Source: Aliishimia sp045106335
GTDB lineage: Bacteria > Pseudomonadota > Alphaproteobacteria > Rhodobacterales > Rhodobacteraceae
Direction of reading: 5' to 3'
DNA: 36,492 nt
Assembly (NCBI GenBank): GCA_045106335.1
Contig: JBGCEM010000216.1
Location: 1 to 36,492, forward strand
Position numbers and translations under genes: made by a program. Below the pieces are notes generated by a model, which did no database searches, had not been told where the DNA came from, and saw nothing but the letters and a program-made list of their open reading frames with translations. This document shows positions 1 through 7,116 of the stretch, piece after piece; position 1 is the stretch's first letter, and the number at the start of each line of letters is the position of its first letter.

Positions 1-234
1 GATTGCATCGTCCTTAGTCCAGAAAACCTGGTCGATAATCTGTATTGGATGCCCGAAACATGCGCCTATAAATTGCTGCATACCGGCAAATCTTTGTTTG
101 ACTGGCATCCGTTGATTTCCGGAACTGCAGACAGTGTGCACCAGGCAGGCATCAGCGTCCAAGGCCAGACCGTCAGTGAATTCGACGTAGCGGACGAGGA
201 TTGGGAAGACCATATTATCGAGGAGCCGACCTAA
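1..234 (+). CDS. UPF0260 (YcgN-like) cysteine-cluster protein, C-terminal part
   Basis: The frame is open from the first base and ends at TAA 232-234, so only the last 77 residues are present. The visible part matches the C-terminal half of E. coli YcgN (UPF0260): an Asp-Cys pair at the edge, then a Tyr-Trp-Met-Pro-Glu-Thr-Cys-Ala-Tyr block, an Asp-Trp-His-Pro-Leu block, a Gly-Ile-Ser-Val segment and a Trp-Glu-Asp-His-Ile-Ile ending. The family has an N-terminal cysteine cluster thought to bind metal, but that part lies outside the window and the function is unknown. Its stop overlaps the start of the aldolase gene (TAATG), which implies one transcript with translational coupling. Confidence 0.85.
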   Translation, partial: DCIVLSPENLVDNLYWMPETCAYKLLHTGKSLFDWHPLISGTADSVHQAGISVQGQTVSEFDVADEDWEDHIIEEPT

Positions 235-1271
235 TGTTTTTCGCATCAGACAACGCAGGTCCGGTCCATCCCCAAATCCTGCAGGCCTTGGTTGACAGCA
301 ATGTGGGCTATGCAATGCCGTACGGGGCGGATCCGATTATGGAAACGGTGCGCTCAACCTTGCGCGCGATCTTTGAGGCCCCGGATGCTGTGATCTATTT
401 GGTGGCTACGGGAACGGCGGCCAATGCGCTGGCTTTAGGCACGCTTAGCCAGCCCTGGCAGACGATCTTTTGTGCGCCCATGGCCCATATCCAAGAGGAT
501 GAATGCAATGCGCCCGAGTTTTATACGGGCGGCACGAAACTGACCTTGGTGCCCGGTGGCGATAAGATGGATCCCGACGCCTTGGCGCAAACAATTGCCA
601 AAGAGGAAACACGCGGTGTGCATGGGGCGCAGCGTGGGCCAGTTTCGATCACCCAAGTGACCGAACGCGGCGGCGTCTACAGTCTTGATCAACTCAACGC
701 CCTGTGCCGCGTGGCCAAGTCTTTTGACTGTCCTGTGCATCTGGACGGCGCGCGCTTTGCCAATGCACAAGCGGCTTTGGGCTGCAGCGCGGCTGAGATG
801 ACGTGGAAAGCTGGCGTTGATGTTGTCAGTTTTGGTGCCACCAAGAATGGGGCGATGGGCGTCGAGGCCGTTATTTTCTTTGACCCCAAACACGCTTGGG
901 AATTCGAGCTGCGCCGCAAGCGGGGGGCGCATCTGTTCTCAAAGCACCGCTACCTATCCGCACAAATGCAGGGCTATTTGGATCAGGATCTGTGGCTGTG
1001 CTCGGCGCAGCAAGCCAATGCTGCCGCAGCCCGTCTGGCGTCAGGACTGCAGACGCGTGGCGCGACCTTGTTGCACCCTGCTGAGGCCAACATGATTTTC
1101 TGCAGCTTCCCGCGCGCAGTGCACCAACGTCTGCACGATGCAGGCGCCAAATATTACATTTGGGAAGGCAGCTTGGCGGGCGAGGATCCAGACGCGCCAT
1201 TGTCCGCGCGATTGGTCTGTGATTGGTCCGTCACGGATGCTGCGATCGCGGAATTTCTGTCCTACGTCTAA
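234..1271 (+). CDS. ltaE: Low-specificity L-threonine aldolase / beta-eliminating lyase family
   Basis: PLP-dependent fold-type I enzyme of 345 residues, expected to split L-threonine or L-allo-threonine into glycine and acetaldehyde in the cytoplasm. The Schiff-base lysine is Lys204 in a Ser-Phe-Gly-Ala-Thr-Lys-Asn-Gly motif. The cofactor Asp171 lies in His-Leu-Asp-Gly-Ala-Arg, and His84 (Ala-His-Ile-Gln-Glu-Asp-Glu) is at the ring-stacking position. I chose ATG 234 because it sits 8 bases after AGGAG (221-225) and overlaps the upstream stop. An in-frame ATG at 201 would add 11 residues inside the previous gene and lacks such a site. Length is normal for the family. The exact substrate cannot be read from sequence. 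Confidence 0.88.
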   Translation: MFFASDNAGPVHPQILQALVDSNVGYAMPYGADPIMETVRSTLRAIFEAPDAVIYLVATGTAANALALGTLSQPWQTIFCAPMAHIQEDECNAPEFYTGGTKLTLVPGGDKMDPDALAQTIAKEETRGVHGAQRGPVSITQVTERGGVYSLDQLNALCRVAKSFDCPVHLDGARFANAQAALGCSAAEMTWKAGVDVVSFGATKNGAMGVEAVIFFDPKHAWEFELRRKRGAHLFSKHRYLSAQMQGYLDQDLWLCSAQQANAAAARLASGLQTRGATLLHPAEANMIFCSFPRAVHQRLHDAGAKYYIWEGSLAGEDPDAPLSARLVCDWSVTDAAIAEFLSYV

Positions 1272-1292
1272 CGCGTCTTAGCGTGCCCGGCC

Positions 1293-1336
1293 CCATTTAA
1301 ATCAGTCCCGTTTCAATCAACCCCGGTTTCAATCAG
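1293..1336. repeat. Three degenerate 15-bp tandem repeats at a convergent gene junction
   Basis: Three successive units of the form CCC(G)-TTT-AATCA lie between the aldolase stop and the hydrolase stop. The last two share the 10-mer GTTTCAATCA (1311-1320 and 1326-1335). The third unit includes the hydrolase stop codon. No T-tract or long stem is present, so a terminator role is not supported. Confidence 0.5.
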
Positions 1337-2144
1337 AGTCGATGGGCGATAGGTCCTGTAAGAAGCCGCGCCAGATGTTTGCCACCGCGCGGGGATGTGT
1401 GATCGGTGCCATATGCCCTGCCCCGGCGACCTCAACATTGCGTGCCCCAGAAATCCGGCGGGCCAGACCAGCATTGGTCGCTTTGGCCACAGATAAGCTT
1501 TGCGCCCCATGCATCAAAAGGGTCGGCACCTGCAGCGACTGTAGGCGCGCCAACATCCCGGCGTTATCCTTATACAAGAAGCCCGTGGTATCTGGCACCA
1601 CATGCACTGCGCGAACCATCGCGTCGCGCAGCGGTTGCGCCATGTCTAACCAACGCGATTTACCTTCGCTCCACATGCGATTGAAGGCGCGCGCGCCTTG
1701 CTCGCGGTCCCCAGTTTGCATCGCCGCAAAAAACGGGGCGGCTTGCACATCGTGGTCTTCCATTGCGGCCGGGTCATCCAATGCCGCGACGTGAAAAAAC
1801 ACCGGTTCGAATAGTGTCAGCGAGCGCACCAGATCTGGTCGCTCAAGCCCTAAGCGCAAGGCAACAGCGCCGCCAAAGGAGTGCCCAATGATGTCCATTG
1901 GTTTATCTAAACAGGACAGGCTGGCCTGATAGACCGTATCCGCAAAACTGCTGCGCCCGTCCCAATCGGCGCTGCGCCCATGGCTGGGCATGTCCGGCGC
2001 GTGCAACGTCAAAGATCCATCATAAGCTTTCAACATCCCAGACCACGCGCCCGAAAACGCCATGGTACAATGCAACGCCAACACATCGCGCCCGCCCTGC
2101 CCTAAGGTGCTGACAAACGGCGTAAATCCCGCCTGAGCCCTCAC
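1329..2144 (-). CDS. Alpha/beta-fold hydrolase
   Basis: 271-residue cytoplasmic hydrolase of the alpha/beta superfamily. Visible landmarks are an oxyanion-hole strand (Leu-His-Cys-Thr-Met-Ala-Phe near residue 25), the nucleophile elbow Gly-His-Ser-Phe-Gly-Gly with Ser89, and a C-terminal Gly-Ala-Gly-His with catalytic His244. The acidic triad member is not obvious in the segment around residues 212-218, where Asp is usual. Substrate unknown; esterase or MhpC-like activity is possible. The start is GTG 2144, sharing GTGA with the stop of the upstream isomerase gene, so the two are translationally coupled. The partner is a glutathione-dependent-type isomerase, which could hint at aromatic or xenobiotic breakdown, but that is inference. 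Confidence 0.8.
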   Translation of the reverse strand: MRAQAGFTPFVSTLGQGGRDVLALHCTMAFSGAWSGMLKAYDGSLTLHAPDMPSHGRSADWDGRSSFADTVYQASLSCLDKPMDIIGHSFGGAVALRLGLERPDLVRSLTLFEPVFFHVAALDDPAAMEDHDVQAAPFFAAMQTGDREQGARAFNRMWSEGKSRWLDMAQPLRDAMVRAVHVVPDTTGFLYKDNAGMLARLQSLQVPTLLMHGAQSLSVAKATNAGLARRISGARNVEVAGAGHMAPITHPRAVANIWRGFLQDLSPIDSD

Positions 2145-2740
2145 AGCTTTCCCGCAAGATGCAGGTCCAGATCTTCGAGCTTATCCTGCCCCCAAAAGCG
2201 TTGGTCGTTATCAACGATGTAAAACGGCGCGCCAAACGCCCCCGCCGTGATGGCCTCTTCCAGGTTGGCCGCATAGGTCTCGGCTGAACTGAGCATCCCC
2301 CGATCCGCCAATTCCGGGTCAAACCCGGCCTCGCTGAGACAGGCGCGCACCACTTCATCTTGAGAAATGTCCTTGTCTTCCACCCAAACCGCCCGCGTGA
2401 ACGCCTGCACTAAGACACCCATATCACCGCCCCCTGCCTTGGACGCCGCGATACAGGCATAACAGGATGGTGCCGGATTGGTTGGCCAAAAGGCAGGTTT
2501 CACAGTAAACGGCATGCCCAATTTTTTGGCCTGGCGCGGCATATCCTGCATTCTGTACGCTTGCCGATTGGGATGGCGGTCCTTGGGGGGCAAGCCACCT
2601 GTGCGTGCAAACAAGCCCATAATATCCAGTGGCTTATAGGTGATTGATGCCCCATGACGCGCTGCGATCTCTTCCATCCGCGTGCCTGCCATGTAGGTAA
2701 AGGGCGACAGTGTCGAGAAATAATAATCAATCTGGGCCAT
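2141..2740 (-). CDS. 2-hydroxychromene-2-carboxylate isomerase family (DsbA-like thioredoxin fold)
   Basis: 199-residue protein of the HCCA isomerase / kappa-class GST family. It starts with the typical beta strand followed by Ser-Pro-Phe-Thr-Tyr, where Ser12 is at the position that contacts the glutathione thiol in known members. A Lys-Pro-Leu-Asp-Ile segment and the Gly-Ala-Phe-Gly-Ala-Pro-Phe-Tyr-Ile-Val block near the C-terminus also fit. I chose ATG 2740 because AAGGA lies 7 bases upstream and the protein then begins Met-Ala-Gln-Ile-Asp-Tyr-Tyr. An ATG at 2848 would add 36 unrelated residues running through the prs promoter region. In naphthalene degraders the enzyme isomerises HCCA; here no other pathway genes are near, so the real substrate is open. 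Confidence 0.85.
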   Translation of the reverse strand: MAQIDYYFSTLSPFTYMAGTRMEEIAARHGASITYKPLDIMGLFARTGGLPPKDRHPNRQAYRMQDMPRQAKKLGMPFTVKPAFWPTNPAPSCYACIAASKAGGGDMGVLVQAFTRAVWVEDKDISQDEVVRACLSEAGFDPELADRGMLSSAETYAANLEEAITAGAFGAPFYIVDNDQRFWGQDKLEDLDLHLAGKL

Positions 2741-2768
2741 TTTGGCGTCCTTGTGCACGTGTTCAGCT

Positions 2769-2803
2769 TTGACGGACCCTAGAGGCGTGTTAAGCGAAGT
2801 CAA
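2769..2803. promoter_or_regulatory. Candidate overlapping divergent promoters, isomerase/prs
   Basis: The 108-base gap between the isomerase gene and prs holds TTGACG (2769-2774) and TAAGCG (2791-2796), spaced 16, reading right. On the other strand it holds TTGACT (2803-2798) and TAGGGT (2781-2776), also spaced 16, reading left. The -35 elements are good and the -10 elements poor. The two pairs overlap, so polymerase could not occupy both at once. Motif inspection only. Confidence 0.3.
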
Positions 2804-2848
2804 CCTTAGCGAATCTGCCAGGTTCGCGCTGCCAAAGGGACCATTCAT

Positions 2849-3868
2849 ATGGCCAATGCTTCGACGCCGAAATTGATTTCGGGCAACGCCAACCTGCCGC
2901 TCGCAAAATCAATCGCCCGGCGCATGACCATGCTGCGGGGCACCAAAACTCAGCTGTGCGACACGCGGGTTGAGCGGTTTAATGATGGCGAAATCTTCGT
3001 CGAAGTGTTTGAGAACGTGCGCGGTGAGGATATGTTTATCCTGCAATCGACCTCAAACCCCGCCAATGACAATCTCATGGAATTGGTGATTATGGCGGAT
3101 GCGCTGCGGCGCTCGTCGGCCAGTCGCATCACCGCTGTCATCCCTTATTTCGGATATGCCCGCCAAGACCGACGCACCAAAGCGCGCACGCCGATCACCG
3201 CCAAACTGGTCGCGAATATGCTTGTTGGGTCTGGAATAGAGCGTATTTTGACAATGGATCTGCACGCTGCACAAATTCAGGGCTTTTTTGATATCCCGGT
3301 GGACAACCTTTATGCATCGCCGGTCTTTGCCCTAGATATTATGACCGAATTCAAAGGCCGTATGGACGAACTGATGGTCGTGTCCCCAGATGTCGGCGGC
3401 GTGGCACGCGCGCGCGAGCTGGCGAAACGAATCAATTCGCCCTTGTCCATCGTGGACAAGCGCCGCGAGAAACCCGGAGAGATCGCCGAAATGACGGTGA
3501 TCGGCGACGTCAAAGACAAAACTTGCCTCATTGTAGATGATATTTGCGATACAGCTGGGACATTGTGTAAGGCCGCAGAAGTTTTGCTGAAGAACGGCGC
3601 CAAAGAGGTCCATTCTTATATCACGCACGGCGTCATGTCCGGCCCTGCGGTCGAACGCGTGACAAACTCGGTCATGAAATCACTTGTCTTGACTGACACG
3701 ATTCAACCAACGGAACCAATTCTTAAGGCCGATAATATCCGGATCGTGCCCACGGCCCCCATCTTTACCCAAGCGATTTTGAATATCTGGAACGGAACGT
3801 CGGTCAGCTCGCTTTTTGACGCAGAAACATTAAGTCCGATTTACGACGGGCTCTACGCAGCAGAGTAA
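2849..3868 (+). CDS. prs: Ribose-phosphate pyrophosphokinase (PRPP synthetase)
   Basis: 339-residue class I PRPP synthetase, which transfers pyrophosphate from ATP to ribose 5-phosphate and feeds nucleotide, His, Trp and NAD synthesis. Diagnostic segments are Tyr-Ala-Arg-Gln-Asp-Arg-Arg (103-109, ATP site), Met-Asp-Leu-His with His139 (Mg/ATP), the flexible-loop Lys204-Arg-Arg, and the PRPP-binding loop Asp-Asp-Ile-Cys-Asp-Thr-Ala-Gly-Thr (230-238). The N-terminus carries about 8 extra residues and the C-terminus a short extension relative to the E. coli enzyme, common in alphaproteobacteria. ATG 2849 follows AAAGGGA by about 8 bases. It is transcribed divergently from the isomerase-hydrolase pair. 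Confidence 0.97.
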   Translation: MANASTPKLISGNANLPLAKSIARRMTMLRGTKTQLCDTRVERFNDGEIFVEVFENVRGEDMFILQSTSNPANDNLMELVIMADALRRSSASRITAVIPYFGYARQDRRTKARTPITAKLVANMLVGSGIERILTMDLHAAQIQGFFDIPVDNLYASPVFALDIMTEFKGRMDELMVVSPDVGGVARARELAKRINSPLSIVDKRREKPGEIAEMTVIGDVKDKTCLIVDDICDTAGTLCKAAEVLLKNGAKEVHSYITHGVMSGPAVERVTNSVMKSLVLTDTIQPTEPILKADNIRIVPTAPIFTQAILNIWNGTSVSSLFDAETLSPIYDGLYAAE

Positions 3869-3906
3869 GATATAAATTTCAATGCCTTAGAGGACGCCTG
3901 GCGGTT

Positions 3907-4266
3907 TCAACTAGGGTCTGACAAAATCCAATCATCCGAGTGGTCAAGCTCGCCAAACGCAATCCAACTGGCCCGCGCCCGTGCAACCCGCGTGTCCCCC
4001 CATGTCCGAAACACGATATTGCACCCGCTTGATGTTATGTTTTCCGCTGACACTTCAGCGCGACTGACTGTCTTGTTGTCCATATCCCACATGCTTAACG
4101 TGACATGAACAACAGGCGCGTGTCTGAATTTCTCGGAAAATACGACGGCTCGGGCACGCTCGCGCTGCCCCCGTCCAGTCCACATTTCGCCACCGTTTTG
4201 AAAATCCGAGAACAGCGACAGATCGCCTTGATCTATCCCGATCAAATGGTTGCGCAATCTCTTCAT
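3907..4266 (-). CDS. H-type lectin domain protein
   Basis: 119-residue protein resembling the H-type lectin domain (Pfam H_lectin). It shows the N-terminal Gly-Ile-Asp-Gln-Gly-Asp run, a Phe-Ser-Asp-Phe-Gln-Asn-Gly-Gly-Glu-Met-Trp segment, a central Val-His-Val-Thr-Leu-Ser-Met-Trp-Asp-Met-Asp strand and the closing Phe-Arg-Thr-Trp-Gly-Asp-Thr-Arg-Val-Ala-Arg strand. There is no signal peptide or membrane segment. The frame is open upstream to 4350, but that extension runs into the atp terminator, so ATG 4266 is preferred although its Shine-Dalgarno is weak. It lies just beyond atpC on the same strand but after the terminator, so it probably has its own promoter or depends on read-through. Ligand and role unknown. 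Confidence 0.7.
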   Translation of the reverse strand: MKRLRNHLIGIDQGDLSLFSDFQNGGEMWTGRGQRERARAVVFSEKFRHAPVVHVTLSMWDMDNKTVSRAEVSAENITSSGCNIVFRTWGDTRVARARASWIAFGELDHSDDWILSDPS

Positions 4267-4323
4267 TGAAAATTGCCATAATTGAAAGGTTGGGATTTTG
4301 ACTGCATGCCTTCCTGTTGCCTC

Positions 4324-4357
4324 AAAAAAAAAGGCCCCGCAAGAGTGCAAGGCCTTT
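4324..4357 (-). terminator. Intrinsic terminator of the atp operon
   Basis: Read on the minus strand, a 10-bp stem (4356-4347 with 4340-4331, including two G-U pairs) closes a 6-base loop and is followed by eight or more T residues (4332-4324). The two wobble pairs exist only in the minus-strand transcript, since on the plus strand they are C-A mismatches. The structure therefore serves the leftward atp operon. It begins about 25 bases after the atpC stop. Confidence 0.85.
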
Positions 4358-4381
4358 TCTACTATAGGTGTGCTGCGCGGT

Positions 4382-4765
4382 TCAGATCCCGGCAGCGACC
4401 TTCAACGCTTCCAAGTCAGACACCTGCTTATCGGCGACGTCCTTGGCATTGCCTTCGGCTTTGCTTGCGGCCTCGCGTGCACTGTCCAACAGAGCGTCAA
4501 TCATACCCGCATCGGCTTCAGACGTTGGGACTGCCATTTCTGCCAAGACCGTGACGCCCGCCGCATTGATTTCGGCAAATCCACCCGTGACGATATAATC
4601 CGCCGTCTGCGCGCCTTCGACCTTTAAGACGCCGGGGCGCAATGTTGAAATGACCGGGGCGTGATCCGCCATAACGGTCAGATCGCCTTCGGCCCCAGGG
4701 ATCAACACCGAAGTGGCCTCAAACGAGGCCAAACGGCGTTCTGGGCTGACAAGGTCAAACTGCAT
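4382..4765 (-). CDS. atpC: F1F0 ATP synthase epsilon subunit
   Basis: 127-residue epsilon subunit of the F1 central stalk, which joins gamma to the c-ring and can inhibit hydrolysis. The N-terminal beta-sandwich shows Phe-Asp-Leu-Val-Ser-Pro-Glu-Arg, Pro-Gly-Ala-Glu-Gly-Asp-Leu-Thr-Val and the His-Ala-Pro-Val block. The C-terminal helices (residues about 85-125) are Ala/Lys/Asp-rich. It is the last gene of the operon, 10 bases after atpD, with GGAG six bases before its ATG. Confidence 0.95.
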   Translation of the reverse strand: MQFDLVSPERRLASFEATSVLIPGAEGDLTVMADHAPVISTLRPGVLKVEGAQTADYIVTGGFAEINAAGVTVLAEMAVPTSEADAGMIDALLDSAREAASKAEGNAKDVADKQVSDLEALKVAAGI

Positions 4766-4775
4766 GCCTTACTCC

Positions 4776-6200
4776 TTACGCCGCGTCTGCGGCCATTTTC
4801 TCGGCTTTGGCTTTCACGTCGTCGATGCCGCCAACCATATAGAAAGCACCTTCGGGCAAGTGATCGTAGTCGCCTGCAACAACGGCCTTAAACGACGCAA
4901 TCGTGTCTTCCAGCGGCACCTGAACACCGTCAGAGCCAGTGAACACTTTCGCCACGTCGAACGGTTGGGACAGGAAACGTTCCAATTTACGCGCACGTGC
5001 CACGGCCAGTTTGTCCTCTTCGGACAGTTCGTCCATGCCAAGGATCGCGATGATGTCCTGAAGCGACTTATAGCGCTGCAAAACCTGCTGGACGTCCGTG
5101 GCAACTTTGTAGTGCTCTTCACCGATGATCAGCGGGTCCAGCAAACGCGAGGTCGACCCAAGCGGGTCCACAGCCGGATAGATGCCTTTTTCCGAAATCG
5201 CACGGTCAAGAACGGTTGTCGCATCCAAGTGCGCAAACGATGTCGCAGGTGCGGGGTCAGTCAAGTCATCCGCAGGCACATAGACGGCCTGAACCGACGT
5301 AATCGAACCCGATTTGGTGGACGAAATCCGTTCCTGCATTGCGCCCATATCTGTCGCCAGTGTTGGCTGATACCCCACAGCGGACGGAATACGGCCCAGC
5401 AAAGCGGACACTTCGGAACCCGCCTGCGTAAAGCGGAAGATGTTGTCCACAAAGAACAAAACGTCCGACCCTGTATCATCGCGGAACTGTTCCGCCAACG
5501 ACAGACCTGTCAAAGCGATCCGCATCCGCGCGCCCGGAGGTTCGTTCATCTGGCCGTAAACCAGCGCAATTTTTGAGTCAGGCAGATTGTCAGGGACAAT
5601 AACGCCAGATTCGATCATCTCGTGGTAAAGGTCGTTCCCTTCACGGGTCCGCTCACCCACACCCGCGAACACGGACACGCCCGAGTGCACTTTGGCGATG
5701 TTGTTGATCAGCTCCATGATCAAAACGGTTTTACCAACGCCAGCACCGCCGAACAGACCAATTTTACCACCCTTGGTGTAGGGGGCCAAAAGGTCGATCA
5801 CTTTGATGCCTGTCACTAGGATTTCCGTGTCTGTCGACTGATCCTCGAATTTCGGCGCATCGCCGTGGATCGAGCGACGCTCTTTGGCGTCAACTGGCCC
5901 CTGTTCGTCAACCGGATCACCGGTCACATTCATGATGCGGCCCAATGTTCCGTTGCCCACGGGAACCGAAATCGGTGCACCTTGGTCCATCACGTCTTGT
6001 CCGCGTACCAAACCTTCGGTGGCGTCCATCGCGATGGCCCGCACTGTGTTTTCCCCAAGGTGTTGCGCCACTTCCAACACCAGCTTTTTGCCGTTGTTGT
6101 CTGTTTCAAGCGCGTTCAGAATTTCTGGCAGCGCATCGTCGAATTGCACGTCGACGACGGCCCCGATGATCTGCGAGATTTTGCCTTTTGCATTGGCCAT
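4776..6200 (-). CDS. atpD: F1F0 ATP synthase beta subunit
   Basis: 474-residue catalytic subunit of F1. Walker A Gly-Gly-Ala-Gly-Val-Gly-Lys-Thr is at 151-158, the catalytic Gly-Glu-Arg-Thr-Arg-Glu-Gly-Asn-Asp segment at 182-190, Walker B (Val-Leu-Phe-Phe-Val-Asp-Asn) around 247-253, and the Asp-Glu-Leu-Ser-Glu-Glu-Asp motif that contacts gamma and epsilon at 390-396. All expected residues are in place and the length is normal. ATG 6200 is preceded by a GGAGA site. Gap to atpG is 19 bases. Confidence 0.98.
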   Translation of the reverse strand: MANAKGKISQIIGAVVDVQFDDALPEILNALETDNNGKKLVLEVAQHLGENTVRAIAMDATEGLVRGQDVMDQGAPISVPVGNGTLGRIMNVTGDPVDEQGPVDAKERRSIHGDAPKFEDQSTDTEILVTGIKVIDLLAPYTKGGKIGLFGGAGVGKTVLIMELINNIAKVHSGVSVFAGVGERTREGNDLYHEMIESGVIVPDNLPDSKIALVYGQMNEPPGARMRIALTGLSLAEQFRDDTGSDVLFFVDNIFRFTQAGSEVSALLGRIPSAVGYQPTLATDMGAMQERISSTKSGSITSVQAVYVPADDLTDPAPATSFAHLDATTVLDRAISEKGIYPAVDPLGSTSRLLDPLIIGEEHYKVATDVQQVLQRYKSLQDIIAILGMDELSEEDKLAVARARKLERFLSQPFDVAKVFTGSDGVQVPLEDTIASFKAVVAGDYDHLPEGAFYMVGGIDDVKAKAEKMAADAA

Positions 6201-6219
6201 TGTTTCGTCTCTCCGGTCT

Positions 6220-7104
6220 TTACAGCGCTTCCGCGCCGGAAATAATTTCGATCAGTTCGTTGGTAATCACGGCCTGACGCGAACGGTTATATTGGATGGT
6301 CAGCTTGTCGATCATGTCGCCTGCATTGCGGGTCGCATTGTCCATCGCGGACATCCGCGCGCCTTGTTCAGACGCCCCGTTTTCCAGCAGCCCCGAAAAG
6401 ATCGCCGTTGCAACACCACGGGGCAGCAGATCGGCCAAAATGGCCTCTTCGCTAGGTTCGTAGTCATAGACGACTTGATCTGTATCGGCGGTGTCATCCT
6501 CGGGGGACTCAAAGGCCGCTGGGATAATTTGCTGAGCTGTTGGGATTTGGCTGACCACATTGACGAACTTCGAATAAAAGATCGTCGCCACGTCAAATTC
6601 ACCCCCGTCAAAGCGGTCCAACACGTCTTGGGCAATGCCTTGTGCATTCCCATACCCAAGCGTTTTGACGTCGCTCAGATCCACGTGGCCGACAAAATAA
6701 TCCGACAGGTCACGCTTAATCGCGTCCCGGCCCTTTTTGCCGACTGTCAGAACTTTGACTGTCTTTCCAGCTGCTTGCAGATCTTGCGCATGGGCACGGG
6801 CCAGTTTGGCGATGTTCGAGTTGAACCCGCCGCACAAACCCCGTTCTGCTGTCATCACAACCAGCAGATGCACTTGATCCGCACCTGTGCCTGCAAGCAG
6901 TTTTGGCGCATCTTCATTGGCACCAACCGACGCCGCCAACCCCGCCATCACCGCATTGAACCGTTCCGTGTAGGGACGGCTGGCTTCCGCAGCTTCCTGG
7001 GCGCGGCGCAGTTTTGCAGCCGCGACCATCTGCATGGCCTTGGTGATCTTGCGGGTCGATTTGACCGACTCGATCCTGTTTTTCAGATCCTTCAGAGAAG
7101 GCAT
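6220..7104 (-). CDS. atpG: F1F0 ATP synthase gamma subunit
   Basis: 294-residue rotor-shaft subunit. The N-terminal helix (Met-Pro-Ser-Leu-Lys-Asp-Leu-Lys-Asn-Arg-Ile with Thr-Arg-Lys-Ile-Thr-Lys-Ala-Met) and the C-terminal helix (Asn-Arg-Ser-Arg-Gln-Ala-Val-Ile-Thr-Asn-Glu-Leu) are the conserved coiled-coil pair. The Gly-Leu-Cys-Gly-Gly-Phe-Asn turn is present. A perfect AGGAGGT stands five bases before ATG 7104, the strongest ribosome site in the operon. A Glu/Asp-rich insert around residues 198-215 is acidic. Confidence 0.97.
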   Translation of the reverse strand: MPSLKDLKNRIESVKSTRKITKAMQMVAAAKLRRAQEAAEASRPYTERFNAVMAGLAASVGANEDAPKLLAGTGADQVHLLVVMTAERGLCGGFNSNIAKLARAHAQDLQAAGKTVKVLTVGKKGRDAIKRDLSDYFVGHVDLSDVKTLGYGNAQGIAQDVLDRFDGGEFDVATIFYSKFVNVVSQIPTAQQIIPAAFESPEDDTADTDQVVYDYEPSEEAILADLLPRGVATAIFSGLLENGASEQGARMSAMDNATRNAGDMIDKLTIQYNRSRQAVITNELIEIISGAEAL

Positions 7105-7116
7105 ATGCCTACCTCC

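Noticed and set aside
4267..4350. N-terminal extension of the H-type lectin gene to ATG 4350
   Set aside because: The extension runs through the atp terminator hairpin and adds 28 residues with no family match.
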